The notes under the pieces were generated by a model. The model was not told the origin of the DNA. It saw only the letters and a list, made by a program, of their open reading frames with translations, and searched no databases. Below, piece by piece: positions 11,619 through 24,236 of a stretch of DNA of 64,000 nt (the stretch's first letter is position 1; every line of letters starts with the position of its first letter). The position numbers were made by a program, and so were the translations under genes. The stretch comes from Escallonia rubra (taxonomy: Eukaryota > Streptophyta > Magnoliopsida > Escalloniales > Escalloniaceae). Location: positions 186,001 to 250,000 of the forward strand of contig JAVXUO010002708.1 of assembly GCA_033065855.1 (NCBI GenBank), in the 5' to 3' direction.

Positions 11619-12329
11619 TTGGCAGTATTGGTTAAATCAAGGTGGGTTGAGGTATCTTTGGCAGTATTGAAGGTTGGACCATTTCCTCAAGGGGGTTGAG
11701 GTACTTTCCCCTATTCTTATGATCATCGGCCCTTATCATCACCAGTGCTGCTTGACACTGCTAAACTATGCATTTGGCTGCAAGCCGAGATCAAGGCTAG
11801 ACTCACATCACCCATCTCTGGTTATGAAGAGTGAGAAAATCCAAAGCACAATCGATCCACTGAATATCACCCTGATGTCCAATTATATCATTCTTTAAAA
11901 CAAAACTTTTACATAGTGAATCTTACCCCTCTCGTGGTTAAGGGCTATTCGTTCATGGAAGACATCTAGCTTTTTCTTGTACCTTCGAGATTTAAGACGC
12001 AACATTGTGAAGCGTATGAAGACACTGACAATGCCAAACACATCTTGCTCGCTTCACCTTTTTTTGTGCCTGACAAAAAAAAATGCGTCGCTTCTTCCCA
12101 TTCACGCTTAATGGCTCTGTAATGTTTGACTTTAGCACCTCCCTACAAAGTTTATCCTCTGTTGAACACACCTCCCTGGTTTATTCAGAGTCAACTCCCT
12201 GGCCAATCGCCTCCATCACAAGGTTTTTATGGCATTTTTCTGGATTATGAAAGGTCCCAACGAAAGCATGAAGTTATATTATGTGCACTTTAAACACTTA
12301 GACACCTCATTTTTGTAGACTTGATTTTC
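11619..12329. other. Non-coding DNA, no gene seen
   Basis: Only a 74-codon frame at 11674-11898 with no recognisable motif. I see no splice-supported gene or repeat. Confidence 0.35.
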
Positions 12330-13560
12330 ATTTTAGTCCAGTCAGTTAGTCTATATTGATTGACTTTATGTCCTTTTACTTTTATCTAGTCTAGTATAGC
12401 CCATTCCAGTCTAATTTGGATCCATTTCAATTAGTCCATTTTTATAGGCTTTGTTTTCTTTTATTTTCTCTTTCAGTCCACTCCGGTAATGTCCTATTCA
12501 TTTAGTCAATTTTTGGGCTTGATCTCATTTTATTTAGTCCGGTCCAATGCAGTCCTGTCCAATCAGTTTATGTTGGACTTAACTTAGGTTAGAGTCTAGT
12601 AGTTTTGTTTACCTTAGGTTGGGTTGTAGTCTAGAATAAGAGCTTTAAAGTAAATTCCAAAGATAAGTATACTGGCCCGTACATTTGTTACCGTTCGGTA
12701 CACTTTGACGATTAAAACTTTCGACCAGTAGAGAGTACGTTTGTCTTTTAATATTTTCTGTAATGTCGGCTGTGATTTGCATCTTACTCTTTTTTTTTTT
12801 TTTTTTTTTGGCTTTCTGCAGCCCTAGACCCAAGGCCTCTATATAAACAACCTCCTCGCACCCCCTTAAACACGTTGAAAACCCACCGAGGCTGGTATTC
12901 TTATGTGACGTCTATTACCAAGGGCTTAACCTATTGTGATCATCTCGTACACATATTCATACACTTGTTCTTTTGGTTCTCTTGCATCTTGGATAAATCC
13001 ACCCCGGCAGCCAGACAATTTAGATCAAAATGTTAGATTTTTTACATTTTGGTTCAAGTAGATCATCTTCAATTCGCGATCAAATTCTGGTTCTTAAATT
13101 AAATCCCTTTTTTCTTGTAGTATTTAGATTTTAGAATCTAGTTGCACATCTATTTTCACAAAACCACATACCAGAATTAAGATTGCCTCTTCTAGTGTTG
13201 CAACAACGAGGTTTTGATCCCGATTATTCTAATCGGGTTACGTAGGCCACTCAGACCTAGATGTTGAGTTTTAATCTACAATTTAGGTGTTTGATCTTCC
13301 TTTTCAACACTAGTTATTAAAACCAGATAAAAACAAATAGAGACATATTTATGGTCTGATGAGGTGCCTAACACCTTCTTGTCTTATAAATTAGTCCCTA
13401 AATCCGAATCTAGGATTACAAGATTAGATTAGAATTAGTTATCTATTTTCAATTTTAGAGTTTCCTTGTTTTTCCTAAAAAAAATAAAAAATTAACTCTA
13501 AAATAGATAGCGACTTGAAAGAGTAGATTTCTCACAATGCACGTCATCACAATGGTGACT
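12330..13560 (-). repeat. LTR-like dispersed repeat, copy 1 (reverse orientation)
   Basis: Read on the minus strand, this segment shares a series of blocks with 15450-16505 and 24237-26115: 'aaggtgttaggcacc' (13357-13371 in reverse), 'cctacgta..cccgatt', 'agtcgctatc', and the GACTGGACT-rich tail (12330-12560). The other copies contain a TATA-like 'tttata-agg' segment, typical of an LTR promoter. It is therefore probably a degraded solo LTR or LTR fragment of a retrotransposon that I cannot assign to a family. Ends are approximate. Confidence 0.55.
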
Positions 13561-14112
13561 CTGGTGGGGATAAATAAATTCAAAGGACTAGACTCATTAT
13601 ACTTGTTGTGGTTTTATGATATTTGTTTTGTCTTGATTTTTAGTTGTGACGATACTATCTTTGTAGTTTGTAATGTTCGTCTGTGTTTCAGTGGCTCTCA
13701 TGGGATTACTTGGCCCACCATTTGAGGCTGATGGTTGAAACCCTTGATCTGTTAAAAAAAGTTAGGCAAATTCAACTATGCCTTCACTTATAAGGCCAAA
13801 GTACTTAAATGTTTGTTAGCGGTTGGTATATAAAAAAGTTCGCACGCGTACTAATGATCATCTAAATTTACGGCTGTAGTTATGGACAAAAGCTATGTCA
13901 TTCAATTAAACCGAGAGAGGAACCTCAAACTGGACTTTGAGATGCCACAATCACTAGGCCGTTCTTGACGATATTTCCTTTGATAGGAGAAACATGTCAG
14001 TTTTACTTTGTATAGGCCGGTGGTAGGGGCTGATGCAAAATAAAACCCCTCGCTGTACAGAATAAATCAGCCAGTTCGCCTATTTCATATTACAAAAACA
14101 AGGTCACTGACT

Positions 14113-14240
14113 TACCGGCCGATACACTTTCTGAGTGTACTGCATAATAGAAGATTCGGATTTTTTCTACCGGCCGATACACTTTCTGAGTGTACTGCAT
14201 AATAGAAGATTCGGATTTTTTCTACCGGCCGGTACACCTT
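14113..14240 (+). repeat. 55-bp tandem duplication
   Basis: The unit starting TACCGGCCGATACACTTTCT at 14113 is repeated exactly at 14168, and a third partial copy (TACCGGCCGGTACACC) begins at 14223. Exact identity between the two full units indicates a recent duplication. The CCGGCC motif is near-palindromic. Confidence 0.95.
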
Positions 14241-15449
14241 TTTACAAATATCTTTCAAAAATTATTCGTGATGGCCAATACATATGCTGCCCCCCCCCCC
14301 CTGCCCCTCCAAAAAAAAAAACCGTCTTTATGGACAATCCTTTGGCACCTTTCCAAACTTTATCAGTTGGTAATGACATGTACTGGACGGTATTCCGCTA
14401 TGGAGTGTTGTACCAAGTTATGGTGTGCTTATGTGTTTAATTAGTTTGTCCATTTAATTAAGAATTAATTTCTTGTTTGTTTCACTCATCTTTTCTTTCT
14501 GGTCATTTCATAGGGTAATAAAAACATATTAAAATTTTTTAAAAAAATTCAACTCTTACAGCTCTTCTTTAGGGTTGGAGTCAACTAAACATTTATGTGT
14601 CATTTTTTCTCTTGTAAGTCTAAGGGTCTATCCTTAGCAAGTTGAGAGCATACCCAAACTTTTCAGGCAAAAATAGATAATTACCCATTTTCATACCGAT
14701 TGAATTCTCAATTGACCAATCATTTCAAGAATTTTTGGGATATTGTCTTAAGTTTAGTGGTATATGGCTTTGCAATTTTCTTTTTCAATTTTAGGGTTGA
14801 TGATCGCTTTTCAAAGTTACAAAAAAAATCTTATTTTCTTGGAAACTGGATGTCACCAACCTCATAGATATATTTGGAATTGTATTTAAACATTCAAAAT
14901 CCAAAAGACAATCAAGAAGGGATTGTGGCTTTTTTTTCTTAACCAATTATAACCATCTTTACATTCGATGAAAAACAAGCCAATCCTTTGAAGATATTGA
15001 GGTGTCACAAGGCCAAACTGGTATTCTCCGGGAAAGGGTAGACAAATGAAATGGTTCGAATGTGTGATTTCTTCTCTCGTTGCTGGTGTAAGGTCACTCC
15101 ATCGGCTTGAGCTGTATGATATAGCTCTCACTTGTAACTCTGGTAGTTAATAATAAGTAATCACCGTTATGTGTACATACTTATTTAATATACCAAGAAA
15201 ACAGGAGTCCCTTTAGTACTAGTCCTTAGAGGTGACAGTCGAATTTGCCCCGATAACTAAGAAGTCTAAGGGTTTCAACCATTGCCCTCGAGTTGGTGGG
15301 TTTGGAACAATGGTGCACGTGTCTGAGGTACAAAATAAAAGCACAAGTACAACAGTTATAGCATATTATACAGGTTATACATGATAAAATAAAACACAAA
15401 AGGGCCAAGAAAAGCTATAAACTTTTCAAGCCTAGTCCTCTTATTTTTT
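14241..15449. other. AT-rich non-coding DNA, no gene seen
   Basis: A C10 run and an A10 run at about 14290-14320, and AT-rich DNA with no recognisable coding frame. The 81-codon minus frame at 14886-15131 has no family resemblance that I can see. Confidence 0.35.
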
Positions 15450-16505
15450 AGTCCCCAACTGAGTCGCGCTATAGCGAACCATCTAGAAAAAATCATAGAT
15501 CGGAAAAAGGTCTAAAATTAGGAGTCGACATATTATTTTATGAAAATAAAGAACAATAAGAAAACCCCTAAAAAAACTCTAAAATTTTTGAAGACTACTG
15601 ATTTATTAAAAATGAAAAAAAGGGTTTAGGAACTAAGTTATATGACAGAGAGGTGTTAGGCACCCCTCATACCTTATTGGTCTTTACTTCATTTTTATTG
15701 ATGTTTGGCCTCAAACACATAAATATGCATAAAATAAACCCTAAATCAAGTTCTAAATTATTGGTTTGAATTCGATAGTAGGGGTCAAATGGCCTACGTA
15801 TCTAGTTGAATAAACCAGAATCAAAATCATCATAGCTCGACTCGCACCTTAAAGGAGGCGACCTACACTTCGGTCTTTGACTCAAACTATGTTAAGAAAT
15901 TAAATGAACTAAAGACTCTTTTTTTAAATATTTTTTTATAGACCAAAATGAAGTCACGGGGATGGGCGACACTTTAGACTACCATACCCTAAATTAATCT
16001 AGACAGTTGTAAATGTCAAATTTCTTACCTAGAAGGCTCGGGAGCTCTTTGTGATGAAATCCCACGATACAAATGGTTTATCAATATGAAAAAATCAGTA
16101 TGAAATGTCAAATTTCTCATTCGAGATGATATACCACTTTTATAGAAGAAATTATATAAAAAGCTCTAAAGAGAAAAAGTTAATCTCTAGAAATGGAGCC
16201 CAAAGACCCTTTTATATAGGTCTGGGGTACCAGAAATGATAAAGACGAACATCTCAATCTGTGATATGGATATAAAATAGAATATTTTATAAAAATTGCA
16301 AGCTAAAAATAATAAAACTTGACAGTTTTCGACAAACTGGCCAGTTCATCCCTTAAAAAATTTTGATCTTTTCTCGAATTTCAGGACATTATATGTCCTT
16401 AATTCAGTAATTATCTCTAAAAACACAGAAGGGATGTACCAATTTTCTGGAATATCTCATATTTTCGTCTTAATCAAGGATATTTGAATGTAAAGAGGAT
16501 AAATG
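15450..16505 (+). repeat. LTR-like dispersed repeat, copy 2
   Basis: Begins 'atagcgaacc' and continues with 'ggtgttaggcacccc' (15653-15667), 'ggcctacgtat', 'taatctagacag', 'tttatataggtctgggg' (TATA-like) and 'ttcaggacattat'. All these blocks recur in the same order in the copy starting at 24237. The absence of coding sequence and the TATA-like block suggest an LTR. Its right edge abuts the copia RNase H relic at about 16512. Confidence 0.6.
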
Positions 16506-16511
16506 ACAAGA

Positions 16512-16915
16512 TATTTCCATGTCTTCCAGCCAACTCAATCTCTATGGAGCTATATCATCGCAGTTTAGATTTAAAAAATGTGTTTCCATATCAACGATTG
16601 AAGTTGAGTATATAGCATATGCCAAGGCAAGAAAAGAAATGATATGGATGAAGCGATTTCTCCATGAGTTAGGCTTGAAACACTATGCGTATGTACACAG
16701 TATTTGTTGATAGTCAAAGCGCTTTTGACTTAAGCAAAATTTTTATGTACCCACTCTCAGACAAAGCACATTGATGTGCAATATCATCGGCCCCGTGAAG
16801 TCATTGAAAATGAGATGATCCAGCTAAAGAATTACATATGAGAATCTATCAGATATGATGACGAAAGTTGTTCCCAAAGAAAGGTTCGAGCTCTGCACTG
16901 AGCACTAATTGTGCC
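16512..16915 (+). pseudogene. Ty1/copia RNase H and pol 3' end, broken
   Basis: The + strand reads KKCVSISTIEVEYIAYAKAR, then KEMIWMKRFLHELGLK, matching the copia RNase H core (typical form 'KCVALSTTEAEYIA...E..WL..L'). After a frame break comes a DSQSAFDLSK-like stretch (16713-16742), then V-IENEMIQLK and SDMMTKVVPKERFELC, the normal end of a copia polyprotein. At least two frame breaks and stops make it dead. Reverse transcriptase and integrase are not found next to it; the copia gag-integrase relic at 19733-21715 lies downstream, in the wrong order to be the same intact element, so it is a separate or rearranged fragment. Confidence 0.8.
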
Positions 16916-17199
16916 CAATAGTCAGGAGTATTGGTTCCAAACCGTCTAATTTTTCCTAATTGACATTTGCCACTAGTGTGGTTGAGGCAAGAGAAATCGT
17001 GCCAGGAAAGAGAAGCTACTAGACTGGGGTTTTGGGTGGAATGTAAAAGAAAAAAATATGGATCTATGGGCTTAAATCCCAACATTTTGGGAGAGGAAGG
17101 GTTTCCTTTAAATTGCATCTTTCAAAAACATTCCCACTGAATGTCTAAACATACGGCTTCTACTAAAAAAGACAGCAGAAAATCATGGCTTTGCCTAGA

Positions 17200-17540
17200 G
17201 CTATCCAAATAATCCCCCCTATAGCCTAATGCTGCTCAAGGGGCACTAATGTATACAATCCAAATGGACAACATTGGGGTGGGGTATGAGAATCGGGAAT
17301 CTTGTTAGATTTGAAAATTTGTCTTTGACACTCGATTAAAAGTTCAAACTTTGCTTGTTAGTTGTTGAAGGTTAGTGTGTCCACCAAATTAGCCTGGTCA
17401 AAATACATATACAACATCTCTATTTGTCCAACAGAAATATATCTTTAAGGCAATCATAAGCAGAAACCAGATCATAGACCACTGTCACGCATGAGGTTAC
17501 AAGTAGAGCTTGTAAATCATGCTTGAACTTGAACAACAGT
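17200..17540 (+). pseudogene. Relic of SSL intron 1 (part of the decayed SSL copy)
   Basis: Blocks such as 'tatagcct-at', 'aatccaaatg-acaac', 'attaaaagttcaaactt' and 'cttgttagt' occur in the same order here and in intron 1 of SSL-A at about 37055-37210. Shared non-coding sequence beside the exon relic shows that the copy arose by duplication of genomic DNA, not by retroposition. Confidence 0.65.
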
Positions 17541-17815
17541 GAGAAGGAGTGTCATTGTCCATTTGCATGAGAAATAGAACATATATGTGGACGGCCATTA
17601 GGATTAAGGTTGGATCACAAGACTGGAGATTTATATATTGTTGATCCCTACGTATATGGGCCGTCAGGTTGTAGGTTCAGCTAGTGGTTTGACTACTCTA
17701 CCAGTTACAGAAGTCGAAGGCCAGCCATTACTCTTGACCAATGATATGGATATTGATGAGCACAAAGGTTTCAAATACTTCACAGAGACAGGCTCAAGGT
17801 TTTACATAAGTTAAT
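17541..17815 (+). pseudogene. Strictosidine synthase-like exon 2 relic
   Basis: The translation gives KECHCPFA, a stop, EIEHICGRPLGLRLDHKTG, DLYIV, then after a frame break GLQVVG-type sequence (shifted), VTEVEGQPLLLTNDMDIDEH and KYFTETGSRFY. This is exon 2 of the SSL family, closest to SSL-A exon 2 (EHVCGRPLGLRFD, TEVEGRPLLFTNDMDIDD). Damage: an in-frame stop at the PFAPEMEH equivalent, a frameshift around 17655-17680, and loss of the donor (A-AGTTAATTTG in place of AGGTAATTTTG at the exon end). No exon 1 or exon 3 of this copy is seen; a copia fragment lies upstream and a Tat LTR downstream. It is a dead third member of the SSL cluster. Confidence 0.85.
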
Positions 17816-17889
17816 TTGACTGGGAGCTCAGAACCTCTTGCCTACTATATAATTAAGTTATTAATGACATCATTGATATAGCTAAAAAT

Positions 17890-18300
17890 ACGCCTCCAAT
17901 CAATGGACAACGCGTGGCAGTTATGACACGTAGTCATCCATAAAGTCATTACTGATTTGGAAGTTGTTGTAGTGATATCCAGATTAACTCAATCATTAGA
18001 GATAGACACATGATCCTCAAGGATCTTAATGCGATCCCGATAGGATCTGTCCACAGCCCAGTTCTACTAAGGCTCTTCTTCCTACAACTATATAAAATGG
18101 TCTACCCCCCAAGTATGGGACAATTTCACACACATATACACTATGTCTTACTACTTTCTCAGAGTTCTAAATTGTTAGTTGTCTCTGACTTAAGCATTGA
18201 AGAGTTCCCCGCCGGAACCCCACCCGGCGGTCATTTCGCGTTTTCTTTTGCAGGACTATTCTCTGGTTGTGGTTCCCGATCCAGATTTTAGCAGCAACAG
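17890..18300 (+). repeat. 5' LTR of a truncated Tat-type gypsy element
   Basis: Contains a TATA box in 'actatataaaatgg' (about 18088-18101) and the string 'tctgacttaagcattgaaga' (18185-18204), the equivalent of 'ttctgacttaagcatcggaga' in the LTR at 49502-49923, then a GCCGGAACCCCACCCGGCGG hairpin-like motif. It is followed by a primer-binding-like segment 'ttagcgtcatccatggga' (18302-18319), analogous to TTGGCGCCATCCGTGGGA in the intact element. The left edge is approximate; no second LTR was found. Confidence 0.6.
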
Positions 18301-18319
18301 ATTAGCGTCATCCATGGGA

Positions 18320-19580
18320 CCAATACAGGGAACATGGCCAATCATTCATCTTCCAGCGACTCTCCACTTAGTCATTCTCGAAACCGTCACGCACGATCCA
18401 ATAGTTCTCATCGACTCAGTCGTTCTCACGACCAATGTTCGATACCCTCGCATCATCGTGTCGGTTGTGCGAAAGATGTTCATGTTAACGTAACATCCAA
18501 TACTCCAAAGTCAGATAATAGATCTCGAAGAAACCAATCTCCATCAACGACTCTGAAGAACGGTGACCTTCATCATCGTATCAACCGCTAGCTGTTCAAA
18601 ACACCCCATGCGAACCTTACGAGAGAAATTCATGAACTAAAAGATGTCATGAACACTCTCCAACAAACTCTCGACATCGCGATGGCTCCTCCATCCACCC
18701 ATCATTCTCACTTGGATCCAAGCGACCTTCATCTCCGACTCATCTCTGGATCAAGTTATACCCGCAAATACAAGTCAGAGGCTGATCCAACATACGATTC
18801 CAAAGAGAAGAGTGGAGAACATACGACGAGGAGTGAATCATGTTATCGCTGCGATCCATCGGTCGAGGGTAGCACCAATTCCTCTCCTGAGAAGGTTGCC
18901 AGATCTGACACCCCTCAAAGATCGTTTCATAGGAAAAGGCGCATGAGTATCGTCCCTAACAACGAAACTCCTAGAAGGTGGTCAAGTATCATTCGCAGGC
19001 ACAAGCTCCCCCAAGGAATAAATCTGGATATCCATTGTCTGAGGCAATCGAGAGGGCCAAACTACCACCCAACTTTCGAATGCCTCAATGCGACCTTTAT
19101 GATGGAAGTGGAAATCCTGGTGAACATGTTTATCAATTCGAAACAAACATGTTGCTCTTCCAAGTATCAGATGCCATCATGTGCAGAGCATTCCCTACCA
19201 CTTTACGGAAGGTTGCACATGCATGGTTCAAATCACTACAGCCGAGGTCCATACATTCTTTTGCCCAGCTATCAGATCTCTTTCAGAAACACTTTGTAAG
19301 CAGCCGCCTACGAAGGAAGAACTCGGCAAGCCTACTTAATGTAGTGCAGGAAAAGAACGAGTCATTAGCACATTACCTTAGACGATTCAATGCAGCGACT
19401 TTGGAAGTTAACAATCTGGATGAATCTGTCAAGTATATTGCATTCCTTCGAGGCCTCCGTCCCACCTTTAAGTTTGCATTCTCCGTCAACAAAAGCCCCC
19501 CGGGAAATATGAGAGCTCTTCACGAGAAGGCTAATAAGTATATTCAGGCAAAAGAATACTTGGAGATCCACAGAGGATGA
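18320..19580 (+). pseudogene. Gypsy (Tat-type) gag relic
   Basis: After a serine/arginine-rich leader with frame changes (18334-18960), the frame 18978-19580 reads a retrotransposon gag domain: FRMPQCDLYDGSGNPGEHVY, MCRAFPTTLRKVAHAWFKSL, SIHSFAQLSDLFQKHFV, EKNESLAHYLRRFNAATLE, and FLRGLRPTFKFAFSVNKSPP. This is the same family as the gag of the complete element at 49.5-59.4 kb (MPPCESYDGTGDPMEHL). Protease and polymerase are absent: similarity ends about 19700, where a copia element begins. The leader and gag core are in different frames, so the gene is broken. Confidence 0.85.
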
Positions 19581-19732
19581 TGGGGAGAAGGCAAGGAGGA
19601 ACAAGGGAAACGGTCATGGGAACTAAGTCCCCAAGGAAGAAAGAAGGAAAAAAAATGCTCCAAGCGCGATGAAAGGCGTCCCAAAGACCTGTTTGCCCTT
19701 AAGTACCAATTGTTAAAACCAATTACATAGCC

Positions 19733-21715
19733 ATGGCCTCCACTAGTAAATCATCATCAAATTTAACCCAATTTAATTATACCCAAACCGCAGTGCCGAT
19801 CTTTGAGGGAGAGTCATATGATTTTTGGAGCATTCAAATGAAGACATTTTTCATCTCACAAGGGCTATGGAGTTTCGTACAAAATGGGTACGAACAACCC
19901 ACTGACTCCGCTGCGTTTGCGACATGGAGCGAGAACAAGAAGAAGCAATATTATGAAAATTAGATGAAGGATGCCAAGGCTTTGCTCTACATTCAACAAA
20001 GAGTTAGCAAAACCATTTTTCCGAGAATCATGGCGGCGACGGTGGCAAAGGAAGCTTGGGATATTCTGCAAAATGAGTTTAAGGGCTCTGACAAGGTAAT
20101 CTCCATCAAACTTCAGTCTTTATGGAAGGATTTTGATATTCTATTGATGAAGGAAGGTGAATTGGTTCAAGCATTTTTTTTCTCGTGTCTCTAATATAAT
20201 TAATCAGATTAGAAGTTATGGAGACACAATCGAAAATAAGAAAATCATTCAGAAAATCTTAAAAAGTCTTCCGATGAAATTTGATCATGTTGTGGCTGCT
20301 ATAAAAGAATCTAAAAATATTAGTGAACTCACGTTAGTAGAGTTAATGGGCTCTCTCCAAGCTCATGAGGAGAGGATGCACTGATTTGAGCAGCCTATAG
20401 AGCAAGCCTTCCAATCGAAGCTAAATATACCCAAAAATGACGGAGAGAAGAGAAGAAACGAAATCCATTGGCAAAAATTTCAGCATAAAAGGGGAACATT
20501 TAATAATCATGGACAGGGGAGAGGAAAATATAAAAATCAGGGGACTAATAGAGGAAACGTTAAATCTAGCCCTTATTGTCATTTGTGCAAGAAAGATAAT
20601 CATGACATTAGAAACTGCCGATACAGATGCACGAGGTACAAATGGCCTAATCATTTTGAAAAGGACTGTTTTTTCCGGGAAAAAATGTGATTCTAGTGAT
20701 CGATTGTTCTTTTCTTGCTTGAACACTCAACAAGAATCACATGATATTTGGTATCTCGATAGTGGTTGCTCAAACCACATGATTAGCAACAAAGGTTGCT
20801 TTGTCACATTAGATGAAGATATTAAATCTGAAGTTACGCTTGGTGATGGTAAAAAGCAAAAAGTTGAAGGAAAATGCATAATTGATGTATTCATCAAAAC
20901 TGGTGAGTCGAGTATATTCATCATTTTCTTTACGTTTCAGACTTGGCGCATAATCTATTATGTGACGTTGGCCAATTAACTCAAAGGGGTTATAAGCTTG
21001 AATTTGATGAAAATAACTGCCTTATTTTTTATAAGCAAAGAAGGCAGCTTATTATGACCATAAAGATGTCCCATAATAAAGTCTTTCCACTTTTAATGCC
21101 ACTTGAGGAAGGAATTGCCTTGAAATCCGAAATTTTGGATGAGTCTAAATTGTGGCACTTGAAGTATGGTCATCTAAATTTTAATAGTCTTAAGTTGTTG
21201 AAGCGAAAGGATATGGTGTTTGGGCTGCCAAATATAAATGTCGGAAAGAATATATGTGAAGGCTGCATTTATGGAAAGATGCATAGGCTACATTTTCCTA
21301 AAAAGTCTTGGAGGGCTAGAAGTCCACTTGAACTCGTGCACGCATATATTTGGGGACCTTCTAGAACACTTTCTATTGCCGGAAAAAGGTATTTTTTTTG
21401 TTGTTTATTAATGATTTTAGTCGGATGATGTGGGTATATTTTCTTGAGAGAAAATTAGAAGCATTTTCATTCTTTATACAGTTCAAGGTCCTAGCTGAAA
21501 ATCAAAGTGGCCATTCTCTTAAAGTTTTGCGAACTGGTCATGGGGGAGAATTTAATGATCATAAGTTCATTGAGTTTTGCAAGAAGAATGGGATCAAGAA
21601 AGAATTGACTATTCGACGTACACCATAACAAAACGGTGTCGCCGAAAGAAAAAATAGAACTATCATTGAAATGGCATGTAGCATGCTCAAAGGCAAAAGT
21701 AAGATAGCACTCCTA
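19733..21715 (+). pseudogene. Ty1/copia gag-protease-integrase relic
   Basis: In order: a copia gag domain (VPIFEGESYDFWSIQMKTFF, then KEAWDILQNEFKGSDKV) starting at the ATG at 19733; a zinc-knuckle region in a shifted frame (about 20570-20690); aspartic protease WYLDSGCSNHMISN (20749-20790); the pre-integrase domain LWHLKYGHLNFNSLKLL with C-x2-C (21150-21270); and the integrase core to GVAERKNRT (about 21640-21660). There is a stop after gag codon 76, frame changes near 20190, 20400 and 20940, and a stop replacing the residue before QNGVAER. Reverse transcriptase and RNase H are missing and no LTRs are evident, so this is a 5' fragment of a dead element. Confidence 0.85.
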
Positions 21716-21839
21716 TCTTTGGGTAAATTGCTCTTTTGCTGAACGAAAGTAAGATAGCACTATCCTGCCATCATTTGGTCTTCAGGAAGCTCTCATATAC
21801 TAGCCTCAATGGAAACTTTAGCTTCAAATCGTATATGGA

Positions 21840-24150
21840 TGCTACAGGTTGCATTTTGTTAAGCCCAATTCTCCCAAGAATGTGCTGAAAGAGGATAGGA
21901 CTTTAATGACAAAGAAGCCTAGCATAAAACGTACCTTGTGAGGTTTTCTCCCTATTACCACTAGTAGGGCAATAGTTCCTTCAACTTGAACTAGGATTTC
22001 GGAGAAGTTATAAATAGGGTGATTGAAAACTTTGAGGTGATCTATGCCACGCTTCATCTTCTCGAAAGTCTCATAGAACAAAATATTGGCTATTTGAATA
22101 ACATAGTTGGCGACTTGAATATTAACAACTAAAGGATCATCGTGCAAGAACTGGACACCTTCTAAGCCAGTGTCCGTCAAAGATATAGTGGGGTTAACAT
22201 GCATCTTCTTGTCAGGATTTCAGTGTTTTGGACCCTTTAAGAGCGTACGCCTTTTATGATCACGAAGTAAGACTGCCAATGCAAATCCTCCCAAGAGAGT
22301 GCGCATAACCCTCTCTTGATTATTATTATTGTCACCTTTTTGCTCCGGAAAGCGTCTTTGAGGCTTCTGGTGACCGTCAAACTTCCCTGAATTGGGGTTA
22401 CGAAGATATTCCCAAAGATAGCCTCACTCGATGAGCTCCTCAATCTGCAACTGGAGATGTCTACTATCTTCGGTACCATGTCCAACCTCTTTGTAGAATC
22501 AACAATATTACTTGTTCTTCTCCTTTTTACTAAAAGGGGCTTCATTGTTCTATGATGTTTATCTAGTTCATTATTCTCAATCTTGTCTAGAAGTTAGTCC
22601 TTTGTAGCGTCTAGAGCAAAATTCTCAAACCCTTGCTAAGGGTTCCGTGGCCTACCACACAACCTCTTGAATTCGTGGCTTTTTCCCAAACCCATTGTCT
22701 ATGGATTTTTGTTCCCCTTGTTTTTTAAGCTTGTTGACGGCCTTGTCCTTATTGTTTTGTGTCCATTCAGATATGATTAATTCTACTTGGCTATACTTTT
22801 TAACCCGCTTGGAAATGGCCATATTTGCAGGGGGACTTTTAGAGAGGGACCAAGAGAGTGACCTATTTCTCACACCAGCTATCATGGCTATAAAGGGGAT
22901 GGTTTGGTCAAAGTTTTCTATCTGCTAGACCTCTTTACTGAAGCACGTAGCATACGTGCTTAATGACTTAGCTTGAGGCTGTACCATGTCCATAAGGCTT
23001 GCTAAGGTCTTGCCATACCTTCGGCTACTAAAATAAGTGATTATTGAGCTTCTAAATGAGTTAAGATAAGAAGGAAATGGATTTGGGTATTGGGTTTCGA
23101 AACCAAGTGATGGAAGCCTTATGCAAAGTGTTTGGAAAAGCACGACACTTGACTACATCTGAGAAGCATATCGGCTTAAAGGCGCGAACATGATGTTAAA
23201 GGTCTATAGTGTCATCAAGCATCTTGAGCGCAACAAGAAGAGAAGCACACGTGATTACATCTATAAAAGTGGTGACTTTCTTAATCAAATTCATTTGATT
23301 GGTCAGCAGAATGACTTACCTCCAACACTTTGATGATGCAGTTCATGTCTTCAAGCTTCTCATCATACAGAACTGTTAGGGCATGCAAACTAGCTTCTGA
23401 ATAATCAGTGTCATGCTAAAGATTACGTGGATTCCTCATCTTATCATTATAAGACACATAATTCTGGATAGAGTTTTGAGAGTCCCCGTGCATTTTTCCC
23501 TTGTTTAAAGTTCTCATGGATAAGTACATTTAGTCTATTCATGCTCACGTTCGGCCTGGGAGACTTTGGTTTTCGAGCACTTATGATCGCGACGGGTGCG
23601 TCTGAGCCCCTCGGGGCCAAATGTCTTCCCAGTGGTGGACTGTTGCACAAGATAAAGGTTCATTGTGTGCATCCCATTAGTGGGAAGGTCGACGAGGTGA
23701 TACACGGCCAGAGTGATGGTACCATTGACGAAGACCTTTTTCAAAAGTAGTTTGCATGTCTTCCACTAAACACTAAAGCATCTCAAAGGTTGTGGCCAAT
23801 TGATCATTTGTAGGAGCAGCAGGGAATTTTTGGTTGGCAGATCGGTTGAGCCAATCACTTCATTGCAGGAGTCGATCATGAGTAGCAGCAAGGGTTGTCT
23901 CTACACTTGGGGATCAATGACTTGCCTTTCCTTTTCCTAAACAACAATTATAGCGAAGGCTCCAGCCACGCAGTCTTACCATTCAAACTATTTGGGAAGA
24001 CATTAGTTTTGTGCCCATCAAATAGCGTGTTCAATAGTTTTTTGGTTCCCATGAGATCTATAAATGGATTCTACATGTGGCGTCAATCTGTTATTCGAAA
24101 GTATCAGGATGGACCGAAGAAATCTGCACGGCACTTGCAATGACAAAAGG
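21840..24150 (-). pseudogene. Gypsy gag-protease relic on the minus strand
   Basis: Minus-strand pieces in order from 24150 down: degenerate gag N-terminal sequence; RRYGKTLASLMDMVQPQAKS followed by LSTYATCFSKEV (22925-23020), the usual gag 'SL..Y..RF..E' region; SLSKSPPANMAISKRVKKY; a degenerate zinc-knuckle block with HLQLQIEELIERGYL-like sequence (about 22400-22470, frame-shifted); and protease-like VNIQVANYVIQIANILFYETF, in which the catalytic DTG is not present, then ILVQVEGTIALLVVIGRKP. Frames change several times and no polymerase follows. It is a dead gypsy fragment in opposite orientation to the other retrotransposon pieces here. Confidence 0.7.
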
Positions 24151-24236
24151 GTGAGCGTTGGAAGGATTCGATGAAAACACTTTGAGCTCAAGTTAGAATA
24201 TGTGGAAAAAGGATTTGAAAAGGTAAGAGTGTATAT

